A DNA stretch of 5,261 nt from Acidobacteriota bacterium (GTDB lineage: Bacteria; Acidobacteriota; Blastocatellia; Pyrinomonadales; Pyrinomonadaceae). A model generated the notes under the pieces. That model had not been told where the DNA came from and made no database searches. It worked only from the letters and a program-made list of their open reading frames with translations. The stretch covers positions 1 through 5,261 of the forward strand of contig SXVE01000135.1 of NCBI GenBank assembly GCA_005790265.1, read 5' to 3'. The position numbers and the translations under genes are program-made. This document shows positions 1 to 5,261 of this stretch, one piece after another; the stretch's first letter is position 1, and each line of letters starts with the position of its first letter.

Positions 1-1410
1 GATGACGCCCGCGCGGTCGGGAATTTCTTTGTAACCGCCGTTCACCAAATCGTAATAAAATTTCACGCCGTTTTCGTTTTTATAAAAAGTCTCCGCGCCC
101 GCGTCGAGCATTTTTTGAACGTTTTCCGGAACGGCTTCGCCGTCAGCTTTCATTCGCTCGACCGATTCTTTGACGCCGACAGCATCCCACGCTTCAAAAA
201 CGCCGATTTCCCAGCCGAACCCCCATTTGATCGCGTTGTCAATTTCGACAATCGTGTCGGCGATTTCGGGAATGCGGTTCGCCGCGTAACGCGAAACGCG
301 CGACGTCGTTTTTCGCAAAAACTCGCCGACTTTATCATCGCCCCAGAAAAGTTTTTTGACGCGTTCTTCGGTATTTTCAATCGCTTTCGCCGCATCAATC
401 GAAGGAAACTTCGTTTTTTCCTGCGGCTTGTATTCAAACGTATTTAAATCGAGTTCGAGAATCTGGCGTTTGCCTTCCGCGTCTTTCGATTTTTTGAAAA
501 ATCCGCCGTTCGTTTTGTCGCCTAAAATCTTTTTATCTAAAAGTGTTTGAATAAGTTCGGGAAGCTTGAAAACTTCGCGGTCTTCATCGTCGGGAATCGC
601 CGGATAAAGATTATTCGTGACGTGCGCCGTCACGTCCAAGCCGACCAAATCCGAAGTTATGAACGTCGCCGACGAAGCGTGACCGATCGCTTTTCCGGTA
701 ATCTGGTCAACTTCGGTCGGCGTCAAACCCATTTCGATCATCGCGTGAATCGTCGCCATCATTCCGAAAACGCCGATGCGGTTCGCGATAAAATTCGGGC
801 GATCTTTCGCCGGAACAACGCCTTTGCCGAGCCGTTCATCGAGAAACGCGGAAACGTTTTCGACGACCGTTTTGTCGGTGTCGGCAGTCGGAATCACTTC
901 GACGAGTTTCATATAACGCGGCGGATTGAAAAAGTGAACGCCGACGAAATGTTTTTTGAATTCGTCGGAAAACGGCTGGGCGATTGATTCAATCGGAATG
1001 CCCGAAGTGTTCGACGCGATGACCGCGCCCGCTTTCATATTTTTTTCGACTTCGGCGAAAAGTTTATGTTTAATATCGAGATTTTCGACGACCGCTTCGA
1101 TCACGAAATCGCAATCTTTAATTTTCGTTAGATCGTCTTCAAAATTTCCGAGCGAAATCAAATTCGCGTTATCGGCGAGCATAAACGGCGCGGGCTTTAA
1201 TTTTTTCGCCGCTTCAAACAGCGAATTGACGACGCGGTAACGAACCTGCGGCGCGTCAATCGGCAAGCCTTTCTGCTGTTCGGCTTCGCTCAATTCTCGC
1301 GGCGCGATATCGAGCAGCAGCGTTGGAATTCCCGCATTTGAAAGATGCGCCGCAATCGCTGCGCCCATTGTTCCCGCGCCCAGAACGGCGGCTTTTTTTA
1401 CTTGTAACAT
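1..1410 (-). CDS. fadN: FadN-like 3-hydroxyacyl-CoA dehydrogenase, partial (C-terminus beyond left edge)
   Basis: Oxidises L-3-hydroxyacyl-CoA to 3-ketoacyl-CoA with NAD+ in cytoplasmic fatty-acid beta-oxidation. The frame is open for 470 codons from the ATG at 1408-1410 to the window edge with no stop, so the gene continues outside. Visible in order: Rossmann motif GAGTMG (residues 11-16) with Asp34 closing the second strand, as expected for NAD; SNTSG (133-137); HFFNP with catalytic His159 and partner Glu171, spaced 12 apart as in known dehydrogenases; Asn210 in NFIANR; then C-terminal dehydrogenase repeats, the second containing WGFGWEIG (395-402). Having the dehydrogenase at the N-terminus matches FadN (YusL) of Bacillus, about 790 residues with a C-terminal crotonase domain, and is opposite to E. 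coli FadB. The crotonase part would lie outside the window. A weak ribosome site (AAAGG, 1423-1427) sits 12 bases before the ATG. The promoter contains a FadR-like operator. Family assignment is firm; the exact symbol is an inference. Confidence 0.9.
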   Translation of the reverse strand, partial: MLQVKKAAVLGAGTMGAAIAAHLSNAGIPTLLLDIAPRELSEAEQQKGLPIDAPQVRYRVVNSLFEAAKKLKPAPFMLADNANLISLGNFEDDLTKIKDCDFVIEAVVENLDIKHKLFAEVEKNMKAGAVIASNTSGIPIESIAQPFSDEFKKHFVGVHFFNPPRYMKLVEVIPTADTDKTVVENVSAFLDERLGKGVVPAKDRPNFIANRIGVFGMMATIHAMIEMGLTPTEVDQITGKAIGHASSATFITSDLVGLDVTAHVTNNLYPAIPDDEDREVFKLPELIQTLLDKKILGDKTNGGFFKKSKDAEGKRQILELDLNTFEYKPQEKTKFPSIDAAKAIENTEERVKKLFWGDDKVGEFLRKTTSRVSRYAANRIPEIADTIVEIDNAIKWGFGWEIGVFEAWDAVGVKESVERMKADGEAVPENVQKMLDAGAETFYKNENGVKFYYDLVNGGYKEIPDRAGVI

Positions 1411-1464
1411 AAATTTTTTCGACCTTTGTCCTGTTGAAGTTTTTATTGCTTTTATTTGCGTGGA

Positions 1465-1494
1465 ATTATAACTGAATGAACATTCATTCAGCAA
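1465..1494 (-). promoter_or_regulatory. Sigma70-type promoter of the fadN-like gene
   Basis: On the minus strand a perfect -10 box TATAAT (1465-1470) is preceded, after an 18-base spacer, by TTGCTG (1489-1494), which matches four of six bases of the -35 consensus. Transcription would start near 1457, giving a leader of about 47 bases before the ATG at 1410. The spacer is almost entirely occupied by the palindrome at 1472-1491, so a protein bound there would block RNA polymerase. The promoter is predicted from sequence only. Confidence 0.7.
1472..1491. promoter_or_regulatory. Palindromic operator resembling the Bacillus FadR (TetR family) site
   Basis: Nine-base arms CTGAATGAA and TTCATTCAG form a perfect inverted repeat around a two-base centre (CA). 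The inner 18 bases, TGAATGAACATTCATTCA, match the FadR consensus of Bacillus subtilis as I recall it (TGAATGAMTANTCATTCA) at all but one position. FadR there is a TetR-family repressor of fatty-acid degradation genes, released by long-chain acyl-CoA. The site lies between the -35 and -10 boxes of a beta-oxidation gene, as a repressor site should. The regulator gene itself is not in the window, so its identity is an inference. Confidence 0.75.
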
Positions 1495-1650
1495 GCGGTT
1501 TTTTAAAAAGTCGGTAGTTTGTTCGATTGTCCAGCAAAACTGATTTTCAGGCGATTTTCTTGGCAAATCACTTTGTCATATTTTCAGTTTGAGCGGCAAA
1601 CATTCAGTTTTAGATTAAGTAATTCGCCCGGTTATTGATCGCGGCGGAAA

Positions 1651-1971
1651 TTACCTTTTTCGTTTACTGCGTTCGAGCATCAGCGCGAGCGCCAGCGATT
1701 TTTCGTTAAGCGTTTTATTAAGCGCGTTTCTTTCGCGCTCGTCGGCGCACGTTTTTATTTTTTCCTTCAATTCGTCGATTTCTCTAAGCAATTCGACTTC
1801 CTGCGGCACGAAATCATTGTTTTTGAGTAGCGTCAGACCGGCGCGCAAATCGGCGGGCGCATTGAAATACTCGTCGAAATTGAGCGGTTTGCCGGCGCCT
1901 TTTAAATTATTGAATTCGCCGCTGTTAATCGCTTTTTGAATTTTTTCCTCGATTATTTTTTCCAGTGACAT
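1651..1971 (-). CDS. DUF1992 (DnaJC28-like conserved domain) protein
   Basis: A small cytoplasmic protein of 106 residues covering the DUF1992 family, which is also found as the conserved region of eukaryotic DnaJ subfamily C member 28. Its biochemical function is unknown. Family hallmarks are visible: an N-terminal helix LEKIIEEKIQKAI, then GEFNNLKGAGKPLNFDEYF (residues 16-34), DLRAG, and FVPQEVELLREI, followed by a charged, probably helical or coiled-coil tail ending in SKRKR. There is no J domain, signal peptide or membrane segment. The ATG at 1969-1971 is chosen because the family homology begins there. A GTG at 2005-2007 is in frame and would add 12 basic residues without homology. Neither start has a clear Shine-Dalgarno sequence. 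The gene lies upstream of the fadN-like gene on the same strand with a 240-base gap that holds a separate promoter, so the two are probably not one operon. Confidence 0.85.
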   Translation of the reverse strand: MSLEKIIEEKIQKAINSGEFNNLKGAGKPLNFDEYFNAPADLRAGLTLLKNNDFVPQEVELLREIDELKEKIKTCADERERNALNKTLNEKSLALALMLERSKRKR

Positions 1972-2034
1972 ATTTTCTATTTTAACTTTTCGGCGAAAAT
2001 TTTTCACGAACCGAAAATGCCCGAAAAAAATATA

Positions 2035-2063
2035 TTGACTTGATTACGGCAAATAAATAATAA
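2035..2063 (+). promoter_or_regulatory. Sigma70-type promoter for the repeat-containing secreted protein
   Basis: TTGACT (2035-2040) and TAATAA (2058-2063) are separated by exactly 17 bases, in the AT-rich region between divergent genes. Transcription would start near 2070, leaving a leader of about 120 bases before the ATG at 2193. Predicted from sequence only. Confidence 0.6.
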
Positions 2064-2176
2064 TCGTGCTCGTTAAATCAAACTGTAGTCTTAAACTCAA
2101 GAAGAAAGATTTCCCCTTTTGAATCTTTTATCTCCCGTTTTATTTTTTGATTAACATCTCAAAAATCCAAATAATT

Positions 2177-2181
2177 AGGAG
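2177..2181 (+). promoter_or_regulatory. Shine-Dalgarno sequence of the secreted repeat protein
   Basis: AGGAG lies 11 bases upstream of the ATG at 2193-2195. It fixes that start over the overlapping reading frame that opens at 2147. Confidence 0.75.
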
Positions 2182-2192
2182 ACTATTAAAAA

Positions 2193-2822
2193 ATGAAAAA
2201 ACACATTCTTCTCGTAGTGTGCGCAGCGCTGTTTCTCAGCGTTTCAATCAGCGCGCAGACTACAACGCCTGCAACAACAACCACAACAAACAGCCCGGCG
2301 GCTTCCGCAGCGCAATCCGAAACCAAACCGAAGCGCCAGGTTTTTCGCGCCAACAAAGAACAAATAATGCAGGCGCAGAAAATGCTCAAAGCGACGGAAA
2401 GCGGAAAAATGGACGACGAATTTCGGACGGCGATCAGAAAATACCAGACGGAAAACAATCTCGCGTCAACCGGCACGCTCAATCGCGCGACGCTCGAAAA
2501 AATGAATATCGTTTTGACGGATAAACAAAAAGAAATTCCGGTTTCGCCAAGCTCGCTCGTCAGTTCCGACGCTAAATCGGGCGACGCGAAAAAACGCGGT
2601 CCGGTTTTCCGCGCCAACAAAGAGCAGATTTCCGAAGCGCAGAAAATGCTCAAAGCGAAATCTATGTATGCGGGTGAAGAAACCGGCAAACTCGACGATG
2701 CGACGCGCGACGGAATTCGCAAATTTCAAGCGGCGAACAACGTAAAAGTAACCGGAACTCTAAACAAAGAAACGCTGGAAAAAATGGGCATTATGCTGAC
2801 CGACCGGCAGAAAGAAATGTAA
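2193..2822 (+). CDS. Secreted protein with two tandem peptidoglycan-binding-like repeats
   Basis: A 209-residue exported protein, probably acting in the periplasm or at the cell wall. Residues 1-21 form a typical Sec signal peptide (MKKH, then a hydrophobic stretch, with likely cleavage after SISA). A Thr/Ala/Ser-rich linker follows (about 22-44). Two related modules come next, at about 50-115 and 138-209, joined by a Ser/Asp/Lys linker. Each reads FRANKEQI, then AQKMLKA, GK(M/L)DD, IRK(Y/F)Q, NN, TGTLN, LEKM, LTD(K/R)QKE. The pattern of an initial helix, G-x-x-D, R-x-x-I-R-K-F-Q and T-G-x-L resembles peptidoglycan-binding domain 1 (three-helix fold), in which such modules anchor proteins to murein. 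No catalytic domain is present, so it may be a structural or wall-associated factor. The second module carries a short extra segment (KSMYAGEE, 156-163) missing from the first. The gene has its own promoter and good ribosome site and ends at a strong terminator. Domain call is good; the role is unknown. Confidence 0.85.
   Translation: MKKHILLVVCAALFLSVSISAQTTTPATTTTTNSPAASAAQSETKPKRQVFRANKEQIMQAQKMLKATESGKMDDEFRTAIRKYQTENNLASTGTLNRATLEKMNIVLTDKQKEIPVSPSSLVSSDAKSGDAKKRGPVFRANKEQISEAQKMLKAKSMYAGEETGKLDDATRDGIRKFQAANNVKVTGTLNKETLEKMGIMLTDRQKEM
2340..2537 (+). repeat. Internal coding repeat, copy 1
   Basis: Codons 50-115 of the secreted protein. This copy is paired with the one at 2604-2819. Both DNA copies contain the same run GCGCAGAAAATGCTCAAAGC and near-identical codons for FRANKEQ, pointing to internal duplication rather than convergence. 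Confidence 0.8.
2604..2819 (+). repeat. Internal coding repeat, copy 2
   Basis: Codons 138-209 of the secreted protein. It is homologous to the copy at 2340-2537, with a short in-frame insertion after AQKMLKA. Confidence 0.8.
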
Positions 2823-2861
2823 ATAACGTTGATGTGAAAACAGCAAAAAACGCAAACGCCA

Positions 2862-2903
2862 AAAAAGGCGAAGGAAATTTAATCAAATTTCCTTCGCCTT
2901 TTT
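2862..2903. terminator. Bidirectional intrinsic terminator (19-bp stem, 4-base loop)
   Basis: AAAAAGGCGAAGGAAATTT (2862-2880) is followed by the loop AATC and its exact reverse complement (2885-2903). The GC-containing core is flanked by A-runs on the left and T-runs on the right, so each transcript ends its hairpin in a U-run. It lies between two convergent transcription units, 39 bases after the stop of the secreted repeat protein and 26 bases after the stop of the PYP-like gene. Confidence 0.9.
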
Positions 2904-2929
2904 CAACACCGAGCGGTTTTGACGATTAA

Positions 2930-3319
2930 TTAATCAGTCGAATTTGATTGCGTTTCGATTTGTTTGCGTTCGACGATGACCCAGACGCTGTTTTCTTCCT
3001 GTTCGTACAGCATTGTGATCGAAACGGTCATCGGCGGTTTGAACGGAAAAACAAAATCGAATTCGTGATTGACCGAGCGATGTTCGATCAAATCAACGAA
3101 TCTGCCGTGAAATTCGCGCACGTCGGTGCACGGCGCAACTTCGGTAAAAAAGTTTTTGCCAATCACATTTTCCGGTTTTCGTCCGCTGATTTCGGCTTCG
3201 CCCGCGTTATAAGTCAAAATCGTCGCGTCTTCGGAAAGCTCGATCACGCCGTACGGCAAGTTGTCTAGTTGTTCGCGCGTCATCTGCGCCAGTTTGTCGG
3301 CGCTTTTTTTCTCATTCAT
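2930..3319 (-). CDS. Photoactive yellow protein (PYP)-like PAS domain protein
   Basis: A single-domain cytoplasmic PAS protein of 129 residues, close to the 125 of Halorhodospira halophila PYP, a blue-light receptor that binds p-coumarate by a thioester to Cys69. Compared with PYP recalled from memory, it aligns along its length. IGKNFFTEVAPCTD (53-66) differs from the PYP segment at two positions, putting Cys64 at the chromophore cysteine. TYNAGEAEISGR (36-47) supplies Tyr37 and Glu41 at the Tyr42/Glu46 positions that hydrogen-bond the chromophore phenolate, Ser45 for Thr50 and Arg47 for Arg52. Phe91 matches Phe96, Phe93 replaces Tyr98, and VWVIVERK (112-119) matches the last strand. A one-residue gap falls near PYP Met100, where Pro is found here. 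The start ATG follows the receiver gene's stop by 11 AT-rich bases without a clear Shine-Dalgarno, suggesting coupled translation. It is probably last in an operon with the kinase and receiver. Homology is firm; chromophore binding and light sensing are inferred. Confidence 0.88.
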   Translation of the reverse strand: MNEKKSADKLAQMTREQLDNLPYGVIELSEDATILTYNAGEAEISGRKPENVIGKNFFTEVAPCTDVREFHGRFVDLIEHRSVNHEFDFVFPFKPPMTVSITMLYEQEENSVWVIVERKQIETQSNSTD

Positions 3320-3330
3320 TGATTTTAATT

Positions 3331-3738
3331 TTAATTTGCCGCGTCTTCCGCCGCTTCTTTTTTTCTGCCGTTTTGCGCGTAAAGCGAAACATATTCGGTA
3401 AACGCGGCGATGTCCAAAATCGGTTTGGTAATATGTTCATCGCAGCCGGCGGCGAGCGAATTCTGCTGATCGGACGCCAGCGCGTGCGCCGAGAGCGCGA
3501 GAATCGGCGTGCGATCAAAAGCGGAATCGGCGCGCAGAATTCTGACCACGTCCAGCCCGCTCATATTTCCGGGCAAACTGATGTCCATCAAAATCAAGTC
3601 CGGCTGAATTTTTTTGATTTTCTCAATTCCCGCTTCGCCGGTTTCCGCGCTAACTATTTCGTGTCCGTCCATTTCGAGCGCCATTGTGACCAGATCGCGC
3701 GTGTCGGCGGCGTCTTCAACCAGCATTATTGTCGCCAT
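3331..3738 (-). CDS. Stand-alone receiver-domain response regulator
   Basis: A 135-residue CheY-like protein consisting of one receiver domain with no DNA-binding or enzymatic output. The phosphorylation site is complete: acidic pair Glu8-Asp9, phosphoacceptor Asp52 in LILMDISLPG, Ser83 in the switch position, and Lys105 in ITKP. After the receiver comes a short charged tail (NGRKKEAAEDAAN). The start ATG at 3736-3738 lies inside the end of the upstream kinase gene, giving a 23-base overlap in another frame. Such overlaps usually mean co-transcription and coupled translation. It may act as a shuttle in the phosphorelay or regulate by protein contact. As in the kinase's second receiver, the loop after the phosphoacceptor strand has an extra residue (LPGNMSG rather than LPGMSG), hinting at shared origin or a shared docking surface. 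Likely cognate partner: the adjacent hybrid kinase. Confidence 0.93.
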   Translation of the reverse strand: MATIMLVEDAADTRDLVTMALEMDGHEIVSAETGEAGIEKIKKIQPDLILMDISLPGNMSGLDVVRILRADSAFDRTPILALSAHALASDQQNSLAAGCDEHITKPILDIAAFTEYVSLYAQNGRKKEAAEDAAN

Positions 3739-5261
3739 TCGTCGGTTTTACTCCTATTTCCGCGAGCGTTTCGCGTAATCTGTCTTCTAAATCGGCAAGC
3801 ATCAAATCGCCTTTGCGGATTACGTCGGCAATTTGTCCGCTCAGCAGATGACGATCTTCCGTCATTAAATCTTTGCCGGTAATAATCACAATCGGCGTGT
3901 GCGACGTGTTCGTCTGCGCGCGCAGACGCGCGATAAATTCGTAGCCGCTCATTCCGCCCGGCATGTGCAAATCGGTCAAAATGGCAATCGGCGTTTCTTT
4001 CTGCGCCATCGCGAAACCGATTTCGCCGCTCGGCGCGCTGCGCGTTTGAAATCCGCCTTGTTTCAGCGCGGCGATCAATAATTCGCGCACGCCTTGTTCG
4101 TCGTCAACGACGAGAACGTAATCGGATTTGCGTCCTTCGGCGTCAGCCGATTTGATCACGACGCTGTTGAGCGTTTCGAGCAGATTGCCGGGCGCGACCG
4201 GTTTGACTAAATAATCGCTCGCGCCGAGCCGGTAACCGAGCGGTTTATTGTCCACAATCGAGACGACGACAATCGGAATCTGCGCCAGCGCCGGATCGCT
4301 TTTCATTTGCTGCATAACGCGCCAGCCGTCCATTCCCGGCATCATTACGTCGAGCGTGATCGCATCGGGCATAAACTTGCGCGCCATTTGAATTCCTTCG
4401 GCGCCGGAATGCGCGATGATCACGCGATAACCGGCGTTTTCCAGCATTTGCGAGAGCAGCTGCGTCGAATCCGGCAAATCGTCAATTACCAAAACCGTCT
4501 GCCGCCCGTCGGCGTCCGAGTCGGGGTTGAAATTGTTGAGAAAATCTTTGTCGGCTTCGCCGCCGCCCGAATTTTCAGAAAGAGTTTTGATGGCGCGCGG
4601 AGCGATAAACGGCAAAATCAGGCGAAAGGTCGAACCCGCGCCGTATTCCGATTCGACTTTGATGCGCCCGCCGAGCAGTTCGGCGAGCTGCCGCGAAATC
4701 GAGAGTCCGAGCCCAAATCCGCCTGCGGCGCGCGTGTACGAACCGTCAACCTGACGAAAACGCTCGAAGATTTTTTCGAGGTCGGCGGATTCAATGCCCG
4801 TTCCCGAATCTTTGACGGTCAATTCCCATTCCTGTTCGTCGCGCGGTTTGAGTTCGGCTTCGATTTTGCCTTGTTCGGTAAATTTGATGGCGTTTGACAA
4901 CAGATTCATCACGATTTGCCGAATTCGCGCCGAATCGCTGAAAGAAAACGGAAAATCGCCGCTGACTTTGAGGCGGTAGCCGATTTTCTTTTCGATTGCT
5001 AAGGATTCCAAACCGCTGAAAGTTTGTTCGATCAATTCCGGCAAATCAAAATGGTCGAGATGCAGCGTCAATCGTCCGGCTTCGATTTTGGAAAGATCGA
5101 GCACTTCATCAATCAGCGTGAGCAGATGGCGACCGTTGCGCAGAATTCGTTCGAGTCCGTCGCCGATATTTTTTTGCAGTTCGACGCCTTTTTCGTGACG
5201 CATCTGCATCAATTGCGCGAAACCGATAATCGCCGTCAGCGGCGTGCGCAGCTCGTGAGAC
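3716..5261 (-). CDS. Hybrid sensor histidine kinase with two C-terminal receiver domains, 5' partial
   Basis: A kinase that autophosphorylates on His and passes phosphate to Asp in its receivers. The start lies beyond the right edge; 515 codons including the stop are visible, beginning at SHELRTPL, the H-box, with the phosphorylatable His at 5255-5257. Then come the second dimerisation helix ending LSKIEAGR, and the ATPase domain: N-box QIVMNLLSNAIKF, G1 DSGTG, F-box FERFRQ, G2 GGFGLGLS. Receiver 1 (about 4180-4500) has IDD, phosphoacceptor Asp at 4349-4351 (LDVMMPG) and LVKP. Receiver 2 (about 3770-4125) has VDD, phosphoacceptor Asp at 3971-3973 (TDLHMPG), Thr in IITG, and Lys in IRKG where KP is more usual. 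All catalytic residues seem intact. No Hpt domain is visible. Any sensory domains lie outside the window. A TTG at 5210-5212 is in frame but cannot be the real start, because the H-box lies upstream of it. The stop overlaps the receiver gene by 23 bases. Confidence 0.95.
   Translation of the reverse strand, partial: SHELRTPLTAIIGFAQLMQMRHEKGVELQKNIGDGLERILRNGRHLLTLIDEVLDLSKIEAGRLTLHLDHFDLPELIEQTFSGLESLAIEKKIGYRLKVSGDFPFSFSDSARIRQIVMNLLSNAIKFTEQGKIEAELKPRDEQEWELTVKDSGTGIESADLEKIFERFRQVDGSYTRAAGGFGLGLSISRQLAELLGGRIKVESEYGAGSTFRLILPFIAPRAIKTLSENSGGGEADKDFLNNFNPDSDADGRQTVLVIDDLPDSTQLLSQMLENAGYRVIIAHSGAEGIQMARKFMPDAITLDVMMPGMDGWRVMQQMKSDPALAQIPIVVVSIVDNKPLGYRLGASDYLVKPVAPGNLLETLNSVVIKSADAEGRKSDYVLVVDDEQGVRELLIAALKQGGFQTRSAPSGEIGFAMAQKETPIAILTDLHMPGGMSGYEFIARLRAQTNTSHTPIVIITGKDLMTEDRHLLSGQIADVIRKGDLMLADLEDRLRETLAEIGVKPTNGDNNAG
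3751..3755 (-). promoter_or_regulatory. Shine-Dalgarno sequence of the receiver gene, inside the kinase gene
   Basis: AGGAG on the minus strand lies 12 bases before the ATG at 3738 and within the last codons of the kinase. It supports the overlapping start, although the spacing is a little long. Confidence 0.6.

Noticed and set aside
547..987. Open frame of 146 codons on the plus strand
   Set aside because: Antisense to the dehydrogenase region containing the HFFNP catalytic motif. The Arg-rich product is a codon-bias artefact.
1972..2007. GTG start giving a 118-residue DUF1992 protein
   Set aside because: The extra 12 residues are basic, lack family similarity and have no ribosome site. 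The ATG at 1971 begins where the family homology begins.
1987..2017. Inverted TTTTCGG/CCGAAAA pair upstream of the DUF1992 gene
   Set aside because: Seven-base arms in AT-rich sequence with a long loop; chance is likely and no promoter is convincingly placed beside it.
2105..2128. Possible leader hairpin or riboswitch in the 5' leader of the secreted protein
   Set aside because: Only a seven-base AT-rich stem (AAAGATT/AATCTTT) with a ten-base loop. No riboswitch core was recognised and there is no T-run suggesting attenuation.
2186..2722. Open frame of 178 codons on the minus strand with hydrophobic stretches
   Set aside because: It is antisense to the secreted repeat protein, which has a promoter, ribosome site, signal peptide and terminator. 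The hydrophobic parts mirror the Thr/Ala-rich codons of that gene.
3319..3882. Open frame of 187 codons on the plus strand
   Set aside because: Antisense to the receiver gene and the kinase end, with no recognisable domain and no ribosome site. It is a shadow.
4307..4897. Open frame of 196 codons on the plus strand
   Set aside because: It lies wholly antisense to the kinase's ATPase and receiver 1 domains, whose motifs are intact. The product is rich in Arg, Phe and His with no recognisable domain, as expected for a shadow frame.

Overview
The window holds six protein genes and no RNA gene, insertion sequence or CRISPR array. Base composition is moderate, with frequent GCG, ACG and TTCG-type codons next to AT-rich intergenic gaps. 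Together with a FadN-type beta-oxidation enzyme, a DUF1992 protein and a multi-receiver hybrid kinase, this suggests a heterotrophic environmental bacterium. An acidobacterium of the Blastocatellia/Pyrinomonas kind would fit, but that is an impression from style, not a demonstrated placement.

Left part (1-1971, minus strand): the first 470 residues of a FadN-like 3-hydroxyacyl-CoA dehydrogenase run off the left edge. Its promoter has a perfect TATAAT -10 box, and a near-perfect palindrome lies between the -35 and -10 boxes. The palindrome closely resembles the operator of the TetR-family fatty-acid regulator FadR of Bacillus. Upstream on the same strand is a short DUF1992 (DnaJC28-like) gene. 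The 240-base gap between them carries only the promoter/operator and some short TTCAG repeats.

Middle (1972-2903, plus strand): a sigma70-like promoter with a leader of roughly 120 bases precedes a secreted protein made of two tandem peptidoglycan-binding-like repeats. It ends at a perfect 19-bp hairpin with T-runs on both strands. This serves as a bidirectional terminator between it and the convergent signalling operon.

Right part (2930-5261, minus strand): this is the most interesting region. A hybrid histidine kinase (cut at the right edge just upstream of its H-box, with two C-terminal receiver domains) overlaps by 23 bases a stand-alone receiver protein. Eleven bases later comes a 129-residue PAS protein that is a clear homologue of photoactive yellow protein (PYP). 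It keeps the chromophore-binding Cys and the Tyr and Glu that hydrogen-bond the p-coumaroyl chromophore. The gene order suggests one transcript encoding a PYP-type, possibly blue-light, sensor with a phosphorelay. Whether it carries a chromophore cannot be told from this window, because no tyrosine ammonia-lyase or coumarate-CoA ligase gene is visible.
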